A DNA stretch of 64,000 nt, from positions 1 through 64,000 of the forward strand of contig NZ_CAJATU010000199.1 in the NCBI RefSeq assembly GCF_903944925.1. The letters run 5' to 3'. Of the stretch, positions 1-7,881 are shown in pieces (position 1 is the stretch's first letter; each line of letters starts with the position of its first letter). Source of the stretch: an uncultured Rhodopila sp. (lineage in GTDB: Bacteria > Pseudomonadota > Alphaproteobacteria > Acetobacterales > Acetobacteraceae). Made by a program: the position numbers and the translations under genes. The notes under the pieces were generated by a model, which saw only the letters and a program-made list of their open reading frames with translations, was not told where the DNA came from and made no database searches.

Positions 1-199
1 CTTGCCCGAGGCAGGCTTGCCGCCGGATTATGCCGGTTCCCGCCGGATCGCGCGCAACTTCAACGTCTGCCGGGCGAAGGCCGGCCATCCACGCCTTTGC
101 CGCGGCCTGCATCGCAAGGATGCCGACTGTCGCCGGCATGAAGTTTTGGCGTTTCGACGGGCAACAGGCGCCTACCAACAAACTTCGCCATAGAACCAG

Positions 200-427
200 G
201 TGAAATGCGTCGGACAGCACAAGAAGGAAGCGGCAGTAGCAGAGACAGGGCTCGCGGAGTTCAGCGAGGTCACACTCAAACGCCCGGTCAAGGTGCAGGG
301 TGTGCTGATGCCGGCCGGCGCGCACGGCGTCATCATGGGCGCATACGCGGATGGCCTTGCCTATGAGGTAGAAATCAGCTCGCCTCTCGTCGTGCTGACC
401 ATCGAACGGGAAGACCTGCAAGCCTGA
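200..427 (+). CDS. DUF4926-like small protein
   Basis: This 75-residue protein resembles the DUF4926 family. Its core starts near residue 20 with EFSEVTLKRPV, followed by a glycine-rich turn (GAHGVIMGAY) and a YEVEI strand, and ends with TIEREDLQA, which is the family's usual beta-strand order. Family members are small single-domain proteins of unknown function, often beside other small proteins. The only start I can find is GTG at 200, because no ATG precedes the conserved core. The stretch before it (1-199) holds no coding region I can support, so no partner gene is visible. Identification rests on pattern recognition only. Confidence 0.55.
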   Translation: MKCVGQHKKEAAVAETGLAEFSEVTLKRPVKVQGVLMPAGAHGVIMGAYADGLAYEVEISSPLVVLTIEREDLQA

Positions 428-563
428 CCTTTGCGCCTGACGTCCAAAATGCCCGGGGCGGCCCCCGAAAGCCGACACCAGCCAAAAAGCAGGGTTCTTC
501 ACCGCTCACGGTTTCGATGCGCTCCGGGGAGCGGACAGCCCCGCTGCGGCAACACCCCATGCA

Positions 564-573
564 GCCGATCGGC
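564..573. repeat. Highly iterated palindrome GCCGATCGGC, intergenic copy 1
   Basis: First of 16 exact copies found by reading the window. All copies start at 564, 9895, 15023, 20412, 21092, 30194, 38190, 40082, 45862, 48589, 48797, 51677, 51929, 55156, 57308 and 61306. About seven lie between genes. The bases flanking the ten-mer are not conserved. Only three further CCGATCGG sites lack the outer G and C (near 19929, 27297 and 50342), so the enrichment is specific to the full 10-bp palindrome. Confidence 0.85.
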
Positions 574-629
574 TTTGCCCGCTTGGGCGTTCCAATGGTA
601 AATACCGTCGCAACAGGGGCTTGCGCACC

Positions 630-1697
630 ATGAACCCATCACCGGACCAGTCCGTCGGCGAAATGCTGCGTGAAACCGCGCATCGCCTGTTCCAGGCGCA
701 CTGCGACACCGCGACGCAAAGGGCGGCGGATCAGGGCGTCTGGCCCGCCGCTCTATGGAAAGCGATCGAGGACGCGGCCCTGCACCGCGCCCTGGTGCCC
801 GAGGACGCCGGAGGGTTCGGTGTCGACATCGCCGACGCTTTGTCACTGCTGCGGGTTGCCGGCGCGCATGCCGTGCCGATGCCATTGGCCGAAACGATGC
901 TGGCAAGCTGGCTGCTCGCCGGAGCCGGCATCGCGATACCGGACGGCCCGCTGTCCATCGGTCCGGTGCGCGACGGCGAATCTCCGGAACTGACCCGGAC
1001 TGCTGCCGGGTGGCACCTGGCCGGCACGCTGACGCGCATCCCGTGGGCGCGCCATGCCGATTATCTGGCCGTGTTCGCGCACCACAATAACCAGCCATGG
1101 CTGGCGCTGACCGCCGCGCCCGGCCAAACAAACGAACCCGGGGCAAACGTAGCGCGCGAGCCGCGCGACAGCGTCCGTTTCAACGGCCGCGTCACCGCAT
1201 CCGCCCCCGCCACCGTCACGCAGGCAACACTGCAAGCCCTGGGCGCGGCGATGCGGACGCAGCAGATCGCAGGCGCGCTGACCCGGCTGACCGAGATGAC
1301 CACGCAATACGCTCAGGACCGGACCCAGTTCGGACGGCCCATCGGCAAGTTCCAGGCGGTACAGCAGAACCTCGCCGTGCTGGCTGGACAGACCGCCGCC
1401 GCCGTGGCCGCCGCCGATATGGCCGCGGAGGCGGTTGCCGGCGGCATCAAGCTACTGCCGATAGCCGCGGCCAAGGCGCGGGCGGGAGAAGCCGCCGGAA
1501 TCGGCGCTTCCATCGCGCATCAGATCCATGGCGCCATCGGCTTCACCTTCGAGCACGATTTGCATTTCCTCACCCGCCGCCTGTGGTCCTGGCGCGACGA
1601 GTTCGGCAACGATGCCGCCTGGAACAGGCTGCTCGGCACCCACATGGCCCGCGCCGGAGCGGACCGCCTGTGGGTGGAGATAACGGCAGCCGGTTAG
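630..1697 (+). CDS. Acyl-CoA dehydrogenase family protein
   Basis: A flavoprotein of 355 residues that would oxidise an acyl-CoA thioester to the enoyl-CoA. The C-terminal half carries the usual signature: a TQFGRPIGKFQAVQ helix, an alanine-rich helix, and IHGAIGFTFEHDLHFLTRR near the end. It is shorter than a typical 380-400 residue homotetrameric enzyme. The N-terminal half is divergent, as in the small subunits of heteromeric acyl-CoA dehydrogenases; I could not place a catalytic glutamate. ATG at 630 is preferred over an in-frame TTG at 621. It overlaps the convergent Crp/Fnr gene by 4 bases. The CoA-thioester genes that follow suggest a role in degrading an unidentified acid. Confidence 0.85.
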   Translation: MNPSPDQSVGEMLRETAHRLFQAHCDTATQRAADQGVWPAALWKAIEDAALHRALVPEDAGGFGVDIADALSLLRVAGAHAVPMPLAETMLASWLLAGAGIAIPDGPLSIGPVRDGESPELTRTAAGWHLAGTLTRIPWARHADYLAVFAHHNNQPWLALTAAPGQTNEPGANVAREPRDSVRFNGRVTASAPATVTQATLQALGAAMRTQQIAGALTRLTEMTTQYAQDRTQFGRPIGKFQAVQQNLAVLAGQTAAAVAAADMAAEAVAGGIKLLPIAAAKARAGEAAGIGASIAHQIHGAIGFTFEHDLHFLTRRLWSWRDEFGNDAAWNRLLGTHMARAGADRLWVEITAAG

Positions 1698-2443
1698 GCG
1701 TAGGCCTCGTCCTGCACCTCATCCGGCACCGAGTAGTCCCGCAACTTGGCGATGTCGTGCAGGATCACCCGGGCGCCATGCGTTTCCACACCGAGAGCGC
1801 GCAAGGCGGCGAAGGCGCGCGACAGGTTTTCCTGCCGGCATCCCAACCGCGCGGCCAGCAGCCGCTTGTCGAACGGCAACCGCAGCGCCGTGGCGTTGGC
1901 CTTGGGCTCTTCCGACAGTGACAGCAGGTAGCAGCCCAGCCGTTGCGCGGTGGTGCGCAATTTAAGGTCGCAGACCTGACGCACCAGCGCCCGGAACTCC
2001 CGCGCCTCCGCCCGCAGCAACGCGGTGACCAGGGACGCCTCCTGCGACATCAGTGACAGCAGGCCCGTGGCTTCGATGCAGAGCACGCGGCTGGGCGTGA
2101 TCGTCCGCACGGTCATCAGCCGCGGCAACCGGGCCAGCAGGGTCGCCAGGCCCAGCGTCTCACCCGTCCGGATCACGTCCACCACGGCGGTGGTTCCGTT
2201 CGGCGCCGTGTTGATCGCGGCAAGCTGTCCCTCCAGCACGATAAACAGCCGTTCGGCTTCCTCGCCCTGGTGCGCCAGCTCCATGTTTTCCGGGGCGATA
2301 ACGATCGAGCTGATCGCCGCAAGCCGTTCCGCCACGCGTTCCTCCAGTTCCTGGAGCAGAGGCGTGCTGCGCACGGCCTTTGCGACGTTGGTGCTGTCGG
2401 GGTGGGAGGAAAGCGCTTGGATAAGCATCATACGACTGGGCAT
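1694..2443 (-). CDS. Crp/Fnr family transcriptional regulator
   Basis: A 249-residue regulator with an N-terminal cyclic-nucleotide-binding-like beta-roll (about residues 25-140), a long dimerisation helix, and a C-terminal Crp-type winged helix. The recognition helix reads LGCRQENLSRAF, containing the E-x-x-S-R pattern that in FNR reads TTGA half-sites. The four cysteines are scattered in the middle and C-terminal part and do not form the N-terminal Fe-S cluster motif of FNR. It therefore probably senses something other than oxygen through Fe-S, as in Dnr/NnrR-type proteins. It diverges from the oxidoreductase at 2588, and the 144-bp gap holds an FNR-like box. Autoregulation and control of the neighbour are inferred. 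Confidence 0.88.
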   Translation of the reverse strand: MPSRMMLIQALSSHPDSTNVAKAVRSTPLLQELEERVAERLAAISSIVIAPENMELAHQGEEAERLFIVLEGQLAAINTAPNGTTAVVDVIRTGETLGLATLLARLPRLMTVRTITPSRVLCIEATGLLSLMSQEASLVTALLRAEAREFRALVRQVCDLKLRTTAQRLGCYLLSLSEEPKANATALRLPFDKRLLAARLGCRQENLSRAFAALRALGVETHGARVILHDIAKLRDYSVPDEVQDEAYA

Positions 2444-2499
2444 AGAACTGTCCGCCTTTTCGCTAACGCGAAATAAGATTCAGCGTGTAGCGGATGGAA

Positions 2500-2513
2500 T
2501 TGACCACAATCAA
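2500..2513. promoter_or_regulatory. FNR/FixK-type binding site
   Basis: TTGACCACAATCAA matches the FNR consensus TTGAT-N4-ATCAA at nine of ten defined positions. It lies 57 bases before the regulator start (2443, minus) and 74 bases before the quinone oxidoreductase start (2588, plus), a natural place for divergent control by the adjacent E-x-x-S-R regulator. Confidence 0.6.
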
Positions 2514-2587
2514 GCTATGGAGTGTCTGGCCCCTCGGGTTGCAAGGCTCGTGTTACAATTCGTTATATGCGTCAAGAGGAGATGTGG

Positions 2588-3562
2588 ATGAAGGCGATGG
2601 TGTGCGAGCGGTTCGGCGGACCCGAAGTTTTGGCCCTGCGCGACGTTCCGGACCCGCCTCCACCCGGTCCCGGCGAGATCCAGGTGCGCATCGCCGCGCG
2701 CGGCGTTCAATATGTCGATGTGTTGATGTTGGCCGGGAAATACCAGTTCCGTGCTGAGCCTCCGTTCGTTCCGGGCAACGAAGCTGCCGGTCACGTCACC
2801 GCTATCGGCCCGGGTGTAAGCGGTTTTGCCGTCGGCGATGCGGTGATGTCGCGGCACACGTTGGGGGCACTGGCAGAGCTGGGCAACGCCAGGGCGGAGC
2901 TGTGCGACACGGTGCCGGCGAGGTTGACGCTGGCCCAGTCAGGCGTTTTTCGCGGGGCATATACGACCGCATATCATGCCTTGATCCAGCGCGGTCGGCT
3001 TAAGGAAGGCGAATCGGTGCTGGTGCATGGCGCAGCCGGGGGAATCGGCATCGCCGCGATCCAGGTCGCCAAGGCATTCGGCGCCACCGTCATCGCCACC
3101 GCAGGCAGCGCCGAAAAGCGCGCCGCCTGCCTGGAGGAAGGTGCGGACTACGCGATCGACTACCGCTCAGGCTTCACCGATGAGGTGAAGCGACTGACGC
3201 AGAGCCGCGGTGTCGATATTGTCTACGATCCCATCGGCGACAAAGTGGCCGAGGAATCGTTGCGCTGCCTGGCGTGGTGCGGCCGGCTGCTGATCCTGGG
3301 CTTCCTGGGCGGCGGCCCGACAAATATCCGCAGCAACTACCTGCTGATCAAAGGCATCGACGTCGTCGGCGTGCGCATCGGCGGCCTGAACGAAGCCAAC
3401 CCGGCGCTGGCCACGGCGAACATGAAGGCGCTGCTGGCATTGGCGGAACAGGGCAAGCTGCGGCCGCGGATTTCCCATACCTTCCGGCTGGACCAGGCGG
3501 CCGAGGCCCTGCAGGCGGTGATCGATCGTCGCGTCATCGGCAAGGCGGTGCTGCTGGGCTGA
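2588..3562 (+). CDS. NADPH:quinone oxidoreductase (zinc-free MDR family)
   Basis: A 324-residue medium-chain dehydrogenase/reductase of the zeta-crystallin/QOR branch, which reduces quinones or enones with NADPH. The N-terminal GroES-like domain begins MKAMVCERFGGPEVL. The nucleotide-binding motif HGAAGGIGIAAIQVAKAFGA is near residue 140, and the family-typical YDPIGD and GFLGGGPTNI segments follow. The catalytic and structural zinc cysteines of alcohol dehydrogenases are absent. ATG at 2588 is chosen because AAGAGGAG (2574-2581) sits 6 bases upstream and this start matches the family N-terminus; earlier in-frame ATGs at 2567 and 2582 are less well placed. In fatty or aromatic acid clusters such enzymes often reduce an enoyl intermediate, but the substrate here is unknown. 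Confidence 0.9.
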   Translation: MKAMVCERFGGPEVLALRDVPDPPPPGPGEIQVRIAARGVQYVDVLMLAGKYQFRAEPPFVPGNEAAGHVTAIGPGVSGFAVGDAVMSRHTLGALAELGNARAELCDTVPARLTLAQSGVFRGAYTTAYHALIQRGRLKEGESVLVHGAAGGIGIAAIQVAKAFGATVIATAGSAEKRAACLEEGADYAIDYRSGFTDEVKRLTQSRGVDIVYDPIGDKVAEESLRCLAWCGRLLILGFLGGGPTNIRSNYLLIKGIDVVGVRIGGLNEANPALATANMKALLALAEQGKLRPRISHTFRLDQAAEALQAVIDRRVIGKAVLLG

Positions 3563-3627
3563 GCCGCGGTTGCCGGGCGCGCGGTTGCCGCATAACGTTC
3601 CTTCCAATCGATTGGAGGAAACCAGGA

Positions 3628-4038
3628 ATGGCGACACCCGGACGCGCTTTGCCGCAGCCGACGCCGGAAACGCAGCATTTCTGGGACGGTGCCAAAGCCG
3701 GGGACCTGCTGCTGCAGCGCTGCGACGATTGCAGCAAAGTCTATTTTCCGCCCCGGCCGTTCTGCCCTTCCTGCGCGTCCCGCCGGGTATCCGTCGCCAA
3801 GGCCAGCGGCAAGGCGACGCTATACAGCTATGTGATCCATCACCGTCCGGTTCCCGGCTTCACCCCGCCTTATGCCATCGCCGTCGTCGAGCTGGAGGAA
3901 GGCCCGCGCATGATGACCAACATCGTGGACTGTCCCCAAACGCCGGAGGCGCTGGTGCTGGATATGCCGCTGGAAGTGGTGTTTGAGCCGCAGACCGATT
4001 CAATCTCCCTGCCTTTGTTCCGTCCGGCGAAGGGCTGA
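3628..4038 (+). CDS. Zn-ribbon OB-fold (DUF35) protein
   Basis: A 136-residue protein with a rubredoxin-like zinc ribbon (RCDDC ... FCPSC, two C-x2-C knuckles near residues 35-55) followed by an OB-fold. DUF35 proteins are obligate partners of SCP2-type thiolases or other acyl-CoA enzymes, where they bind the CoA thioester and stabilise the complex. The next gene, 4 bases downstream, is exactly such a thiolase, so a two-subunit complex is likely. Start chosen at ATG 3628 because a GGAGGA sequence precedes it at 3614-3619. Confidence 0.9.
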   Translation: MATPGRALPQPTPETQHFWDGAKAGDLLLQRCDDCSKVYFPPRPFCPSCASRRVSVAKASGKATLYSYVIHHRPVPGFTPPYAIAVVELEEGPRMMTNIVDCPQTPEALVLDMPLEVVFEPQTDSISLPLFRPAKG

Positions 4039-4042
4039 GCCG

Positions 4043-5185
4043 ATGCCGCGCAACACAGTCGCCGTTGTCGGTGCCGCCGAAACCACCGAACTGGGCGTCA
4101 TCCCCGGCCTGTCGCAGATCGGCCTGCATGCCGACGCCGCGCTGAACGCGATGGCCGATTGCGGCCTGAAGCCTGCCGACATTGACGGCATCGCCACCGC
4201 GAACGAAACGCCGGTGCAACTGGCGCACTACCTCGGCATCACCCCGACCTGGATCGACGGCACCTCCGTCGGCGGTTGCAGCTTCATGATCCATGTCCGC
4301 CACGCCGCGGCGGCGATCGAGGCGGGGCTGGCGAAAACCATCCTGATTACGCACGGCGAAAGCGGCAAATCCCGTGTCGCGGCTCCGCCCCGCTCGGTGC
4401 ACCCGGCCTCGCTGAACGGACAGTTCGAGCAGCCGTTCGGCCCCATGGGTCCCCCCAGCATGTTCACCATCCCGGTGCTGCGCTTCATGAAAACCTACGG
4501 CGTGACCGAGGAGCAGATCGCCCGGGTCGCCGTTGTGCAGCGGGAATGGGCATCGAAGAACCCGCGGGCGACGTTCCGGTCGCCGATAACCGTTGATGAT
4601 GTGCTGAACAGCCGGATGATCGCCTATCCGTTCCGGCTGCTGATGTGCTGCCTGGTGACCGATGGCGGCGGCGCGCTGATCCTGACATCGGCCGAGCGGG
4701 CCAGGGATTTTCCGACGAAGCCGGTGTACGTTCTGGGCACCGGCGAAAGCGCGGAAACCCCGATGATCAGCCAGATGGAGGATTTCACCAGTTCGCGCGC
4801 CTTCCGTGTCGCCGGTCCGACAGCGTTCAGGGAAGCGGGGATCGCCCACAAGGACGTCGATCACCTGATGATCTACGATGCCTTCGCGCATCTGCCGATT
4901 TACGGACTGGAAGATCTCGGATTCGTGCCGCGCGGCGAGGCGGCGGCTTTCATCGCCGGAGGCAATACCGCGCCGGGCGGGTCGTTGCCGTTGAATACCA
5001 ATGGCGGCGGCCTGTCCTATATGCACTCCGGCATGTACGGGATGTACGCGCTGCAGGAGAGCGTGCGGCAGATGCGCGGCATCGCGGCGGCGCAGATCCC
5101 GGGCGCGCGGGTTTCAGTGTGTCACGGTGTGGGTGGCATGTTTGCCGCGTCCGGGACGATCATTTTCAGCAACCAGGCGCCATGA
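4043..5185 (+). CDS. SCP2-type thiolase family protein
   Basis: A 380-residue thiolase-fold protein expected to act with the DUF35 protein before it. The C-terminal half has NTNGGGLSYMHSG, where the histidine aligns with the catalytic HP histidine of thiolases, and VCHGVGG, aligning with the C-terminal cysteine loop. At the usual nucleophilic cysteine region it has TSVGGCSFM. The cysteine there is one residue out of register with the classic VNxxCASG motif, so classical thiolysis cannot be assumed. In steroid catabolism related thiolase-DUF35 pairs act as retro-aldolases. The ATG at 4043 and the stop overlapping the next gene (ATGA) show translational coupling. Confidence 0.85.
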   Translation: MPRNTVAVVGAAETTELGVIPGLSQIGLHADAALNAMADCGLKPADIDGIATANETPVQLAHYLGITPTWIDGTSVGGCSFMIHVRHAAAAIEAGLAKTILITHGESGKSRVAAPPRSVHPASLNGQFEQPFGPMGPPSMFTIPVLRFMKTYGVTEEQIARVAVVQREWASKNPRATFRSPITVDDVLNSRMIAYPFRLLMCCLVTDGGGALILTSAERARDFPTKPVYVLGTGESAETPMISQMEDFTSSRAFRVAGPTAFREAGIAHKDVDHLMIYDAFAHLPIYGLEDLGFVPRGEAAAFIAGGNTAPGGSLPLNTNGGGLSYMHSGMYGMYALQESVRQMRGIAAAQIPGARVSVCHGVGGMFAASGTIIFSNQAP

Positions 5186-6372
5186 GCCTGTTCGCCGGGC
5201 TGAAAGTCATCGATTGCGCCAGTTGGATCGCCGGGCCGGCCGCTGCGACGATGCTGTCGGATTTCGGTGCGGACGTCATCAAGATCGAGCCCCCGGGCGA
5301 CGGCGATCCGTGGCGCGCCTCGACGCCGATTCCCGGTCGTCCGGTTGATTATTACTGGCAGCTAACATCGCGCAACAAACGCAGTCTGGCACTGGATCTC
5401 AAGCATCCCGACGGCCAGGCCGTTCTGCACCGGCTGATCGGCGGCGCCGATGTTTTCATTACCAACTTTCCCCTTCCCGTCCGGCACCGCTTGCTGATGG
5501 CGGCGGCGGATTTGCTGCCGCTGAACCCGCGGCTGATCTATGCGTCCTTCACCGCGTACGGGGAGCATGGCGAGGAAGCCGCAAAGACCGGTTTCGATTC
5601 CACCGCGTATTGGGCCCGCACCGGGCTGATGGACATGGTACGTGCCGACGGCGATACGGCGCCATCGCGGTCGATGCCGGGGATGGGCGATCATCCCAGC
5701 GCCACCGCGCTTTATGCCGCGATTGTCTCGGCACTTTACCGGCGGGAGAAAACCGGGCTGGGCGGCATTGTGCAGTCATCGTTGTTGCAGAACGGGCTAT
5801 GGGCCAATGGCTGCGCGGTGCAGACCCGGCTGTTCGGCGAGCATGTGCCCCTGCGGCCGCGCCGCGACAGGCCGCCGAACGCGTTGGCCAATCACTACCG
5901 CACACGCGACGGGCGCTGGTTCATCATGGCGCTGTATAACGAGCAACGGCAGTTGCCCTCGTTTCTGTCGGCGATCGGGCGCGCCGACCTGACGAATGAC
6001 GAGCGGTTTGCCACGGCGGCGGCCCGAAAGCAGCATGCGCGCGAATTTGTGCTGGTCCTGGATGAGGTTTTCTCTCGCCGCGATCTCGCCGAGTGGCGGA
6101 CCATCCTGGATGCGGTCGGGGTGACCTTCGGGATCGTCGCTACGGTGGACGAGACGCTGGACGACCCGCAGATGCGTCTGTGCGGGGCGTTGGCGCCCTT
6201 CGCCGATGGGCGGGAGCTGACCGTGATGACGCCGTTTCACATCGATGGCGTCGAGAAAGTTCCGGCTGCTCGCGCCCCTTCGGTTGGCCAGCATAACGCG
6301 GCGGTGCTGGCCGAGGCGGGATACAGTGCCAGCGATGTCGAGCGCCTGCGCGCACTCGGCGTGGTGACGTAG
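5182..6372 (+). CDS. CaiB/BaiF (family III) CoA-transferase
   Basis: A 396-residue family III CoA-transferase, which moves CoA between carboxylic acids through a mixed anhydride on an aspartate. It opens with LKVIDCASWIAGPAAATMLSD and the GADVIKIEPP strand typical of the family. The catalytic aspartate is probably in GMGDHPSATALYA (about residue 175). It overlaps the thiolase stop by 4 bases and ends 5 bases before a small membrane protein. With the acyl-CoA dehydrogenase, DUF35-thiolase and oxidoreductase it would activate or recycle an acid as its CoA ester. The acid cannot be named from sequence. Confidence 0.9.
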   Translation: MSLFAGLKVIDCASWIAGPAAATMLSDFGADVIKIEPPGDGDPWRASTPIPGRPVDYYWQLTSRNKRSLALDLKHPDGQAVLHRLIGGADVFITNFPLPVRHRLLMAAADLLPLNPRLIYASFTAYGEHGEEAAKTGFDSTAYWARTGLMDMVRADGDTAPSRSMPGMGDHPSATALYAAIVSALYRREKTGLGGIVQSSLLQNGLWANGCAVQTRLFGEHVPLRPRRDRPPNALANHYRTRDGRWFIMALYNEQRQLPSFLSAIGRADLTNDERFATAAARKQHAREFVLVLDEVFSRRDLAEWRTILDAVGVTFGIVATVDETLDDPQMRLCGALAPFADGRELTVMTPFHIDGVEKVPAARAPSVGQHNAAVLAEAGYSASDVERLRALGVVT

Positions 6373-6377
6373 CGGCC

Positions 6378-6746
6378 ATGTTTGTTGCCGTTGCATTGCT
6401 GACGGTCGCCGTTGCGGTCGGGGCGGGATTGGCCCTGTGGCACTTGCGCGCAACCGACGGAGGCGCCTCCGGGCCGCCCGCGCTGGTGGGAGCTCTACAT
6501 GGGGTCATCGGGGCGATTGGACTTGGCGTTCTGCTGCTGGTCTTGCGCGGTCCGGCTCGCGGTGTCGCAGCGGGAGTAGGATCTTTCGGCACAACGGCCG
6601 CGTGGTTGTTCGGCGCGGCACTGTTGACCGGGATCGCTGTGCTGATGCGCCGGCAGCGGGTACCCGCGGTGATGATCGCAATCCATTCCGGATTTGCGAT
6701 CACCGGTTACGTTCTGCTGCTGGCCTGGAATTCGCTGGGCTCCTAG
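6378..6746 (+). CDS. Small four-helix membrane protein, unknown function
   Basis: A 122-residue protein almost entirely of hydrophobic helices, about residues 1-22, 36-57, 68-88 and 95-118, separated by short loops with arginines (RGPAR, MRRQR). I do not recognise a family. It begins 5 bases after the CoA-transferase stop, so it belongs to that transcript, and overlaps the convergent beta-propeller gene by 4 bases. Confidence 0.7.
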   Translation: MFVAVALLTVAVAVGAGLALWHLRATDGGASGPPALVGALHGVIGAIGLGVLLLVLRGPARGVAAGVGSFGTTAAWLFGAALLTGIAVLMRRQRVPAVMIAIHSGFAITGYVLLLAWNSLGS

Positions 6747-7792
6747 CCGATGGCGAGCGAGTAAATATCCTTCACGCCCGCAGGCAGAGGCAGCGATTGC
6801 CATGTCTCGCCGCCATCCTCGGTGCCATAAATCTCTCCATCGTAGCGCGCACCGATGAACACACGGTCGGGATCGCTGTTATGCAACGCTACCGACATGA
6901 TCGTGCCATGCACTTGCACTTTGTCGAAACGTTTCCACGTCGCACCCCGGTCGGAGCTGCGATAGATCGCGCCATCCTTGCTGGCGGCGGCGACACTCAG
7001 CGCGGCGTAAAGCGTGTTGCCGTCCTGCGGCGAAACCTTGATGTCGCGGCCATAGGTCGTCGGCGAGAACCGCCCAACCTCCAGGTCGCGCCAGGTGTTC
7101 CCCGCATCCGCGGTCTTGAACAGACCCATGCGCAGCGCAACGATCACCGAGTCCGGTTCCGCCGGGCTGATGGCGATCGCATGGCCGTCCAGCATGCCCT
7201 CATTGAACGTGTCGCTGACGATCTTGCTTTGCAGATGCGGAAGCTGCGCCAGCCGGATCAGATCGGCGCTGCAATCAGTCCAGCGTTCGCCGCCATCGGT
7301 CGTGTGCATCACGCCGTTGACCTCCAGCGCCGCGAAAATCGTTCCGGGCTTTGACGGATGCTGCGCCATCCGCATCACCCGGCAGGCAAACGGCATGACC
7401 GCGCGGTCTGCCATGCCGGGATCAGGCAGCGCACGCCAGGTCTCCCCGCAATCCTCGCTGCGATAGACGCTGATGGGTGAGCCGCCCGCATAGATCAGAT
7501 TTCTGTCGGCTGCATCGACCAGGAACGACCAGATCTGCGCGCTGCCGGGAAAGTTGGTGCGCCGGAATGTCTTGCCGCGGTCGGTGCTGCGGTAGGCACC
7601 GTCCGCCGTGCCGGCGAACACCACGTCGGCATCGGTTGGATGAACGTTGACGGTATATGCCTCATGGTCGGGCAGAACGTGCTCCCAGCGGCCGGTTGCC
7701 GCCTGTCGGCTGAAAACGCCGGCGGCGCCTTTCTGGTCCGGCCTGCCGACATAACCTGCAAGAGCAGCATAGACGTTGGATTTGATCGACAT
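6743..7792 (-). CDS. Asp-box (BNR) beta-propeller protein
   Basis: A 349-residue protein built from repeated sialidase/YCF48-type blades. Six Asp-boxes are visible: STDRGKTF, SEDCGETW, TTDGGERW, TADAGNTW, SSDRGATW and TEDGGETW. No sialidase catalytic arginine triad or acid/base residues are apparent, and there is no signal peptide, so it is probably a cytoplasmic propeller rather than a secreted glycosidase. A GGGAG ribosome-binding site lies just before ATG 7792. It diverges from the ThDP enzyme gene (89-bp gap). Related genes are usually annotated as exo-alpha-sialidase-like or glycosyl hydrolase, which I would not adopt. Confidence 0.8.
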   Translation of the reverse strand: MSIKSNVYAALAGYVGRPDQKGAAGVFSRQAATGRWEHVLPDHEAYTVNVHPTDADVVFAGTADGAYRSTDRGKTFRRTNFPGSAQIWSFLVDAADRNLIYAGGSPISVYRSEDCGETWRALPDPGMADRAVMPFACRVMRMAQHPSKPGTIFAALEVNGVMHTTDGGERWTDCSADLIRLAQLPHLQSKIVSDTFNEGMLDGHAIAISPAEPDSVIVALRMGLFKTADAGNTWRDLEVGRFSPTTYGRDIKVSPQDGNTLYAALSVAAASKDGAIYRSSDRGATWKRFDKVQVHGTIMSVALHNSDPDRVFIGARYDGEIYGTEDGGETWQSLPLPAGVKDIYSLAIG

Positions 7793-7881
7793 CGTCTTCT
7801 CCCTTTGTGCGTCAACGCTACGCCGGTTTTACCGCCGCGGCCAAGTGCGCTAGCCTCGACTGAAGCCGATGGGATTGTCGC

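Noticed and set aside
2-193. 63-residue open frame at the left edge
   Set aside because: No ribosome-binding site or family pattern; arginine-rich composition typical of a chance frame in GC-rich DNA.
3860-5026. 388-residue minus-strand frame
   Set aside because: Antisense to the DUF35 and thiolase genes; composition rich in Arg, Gly and His and no family pattern.
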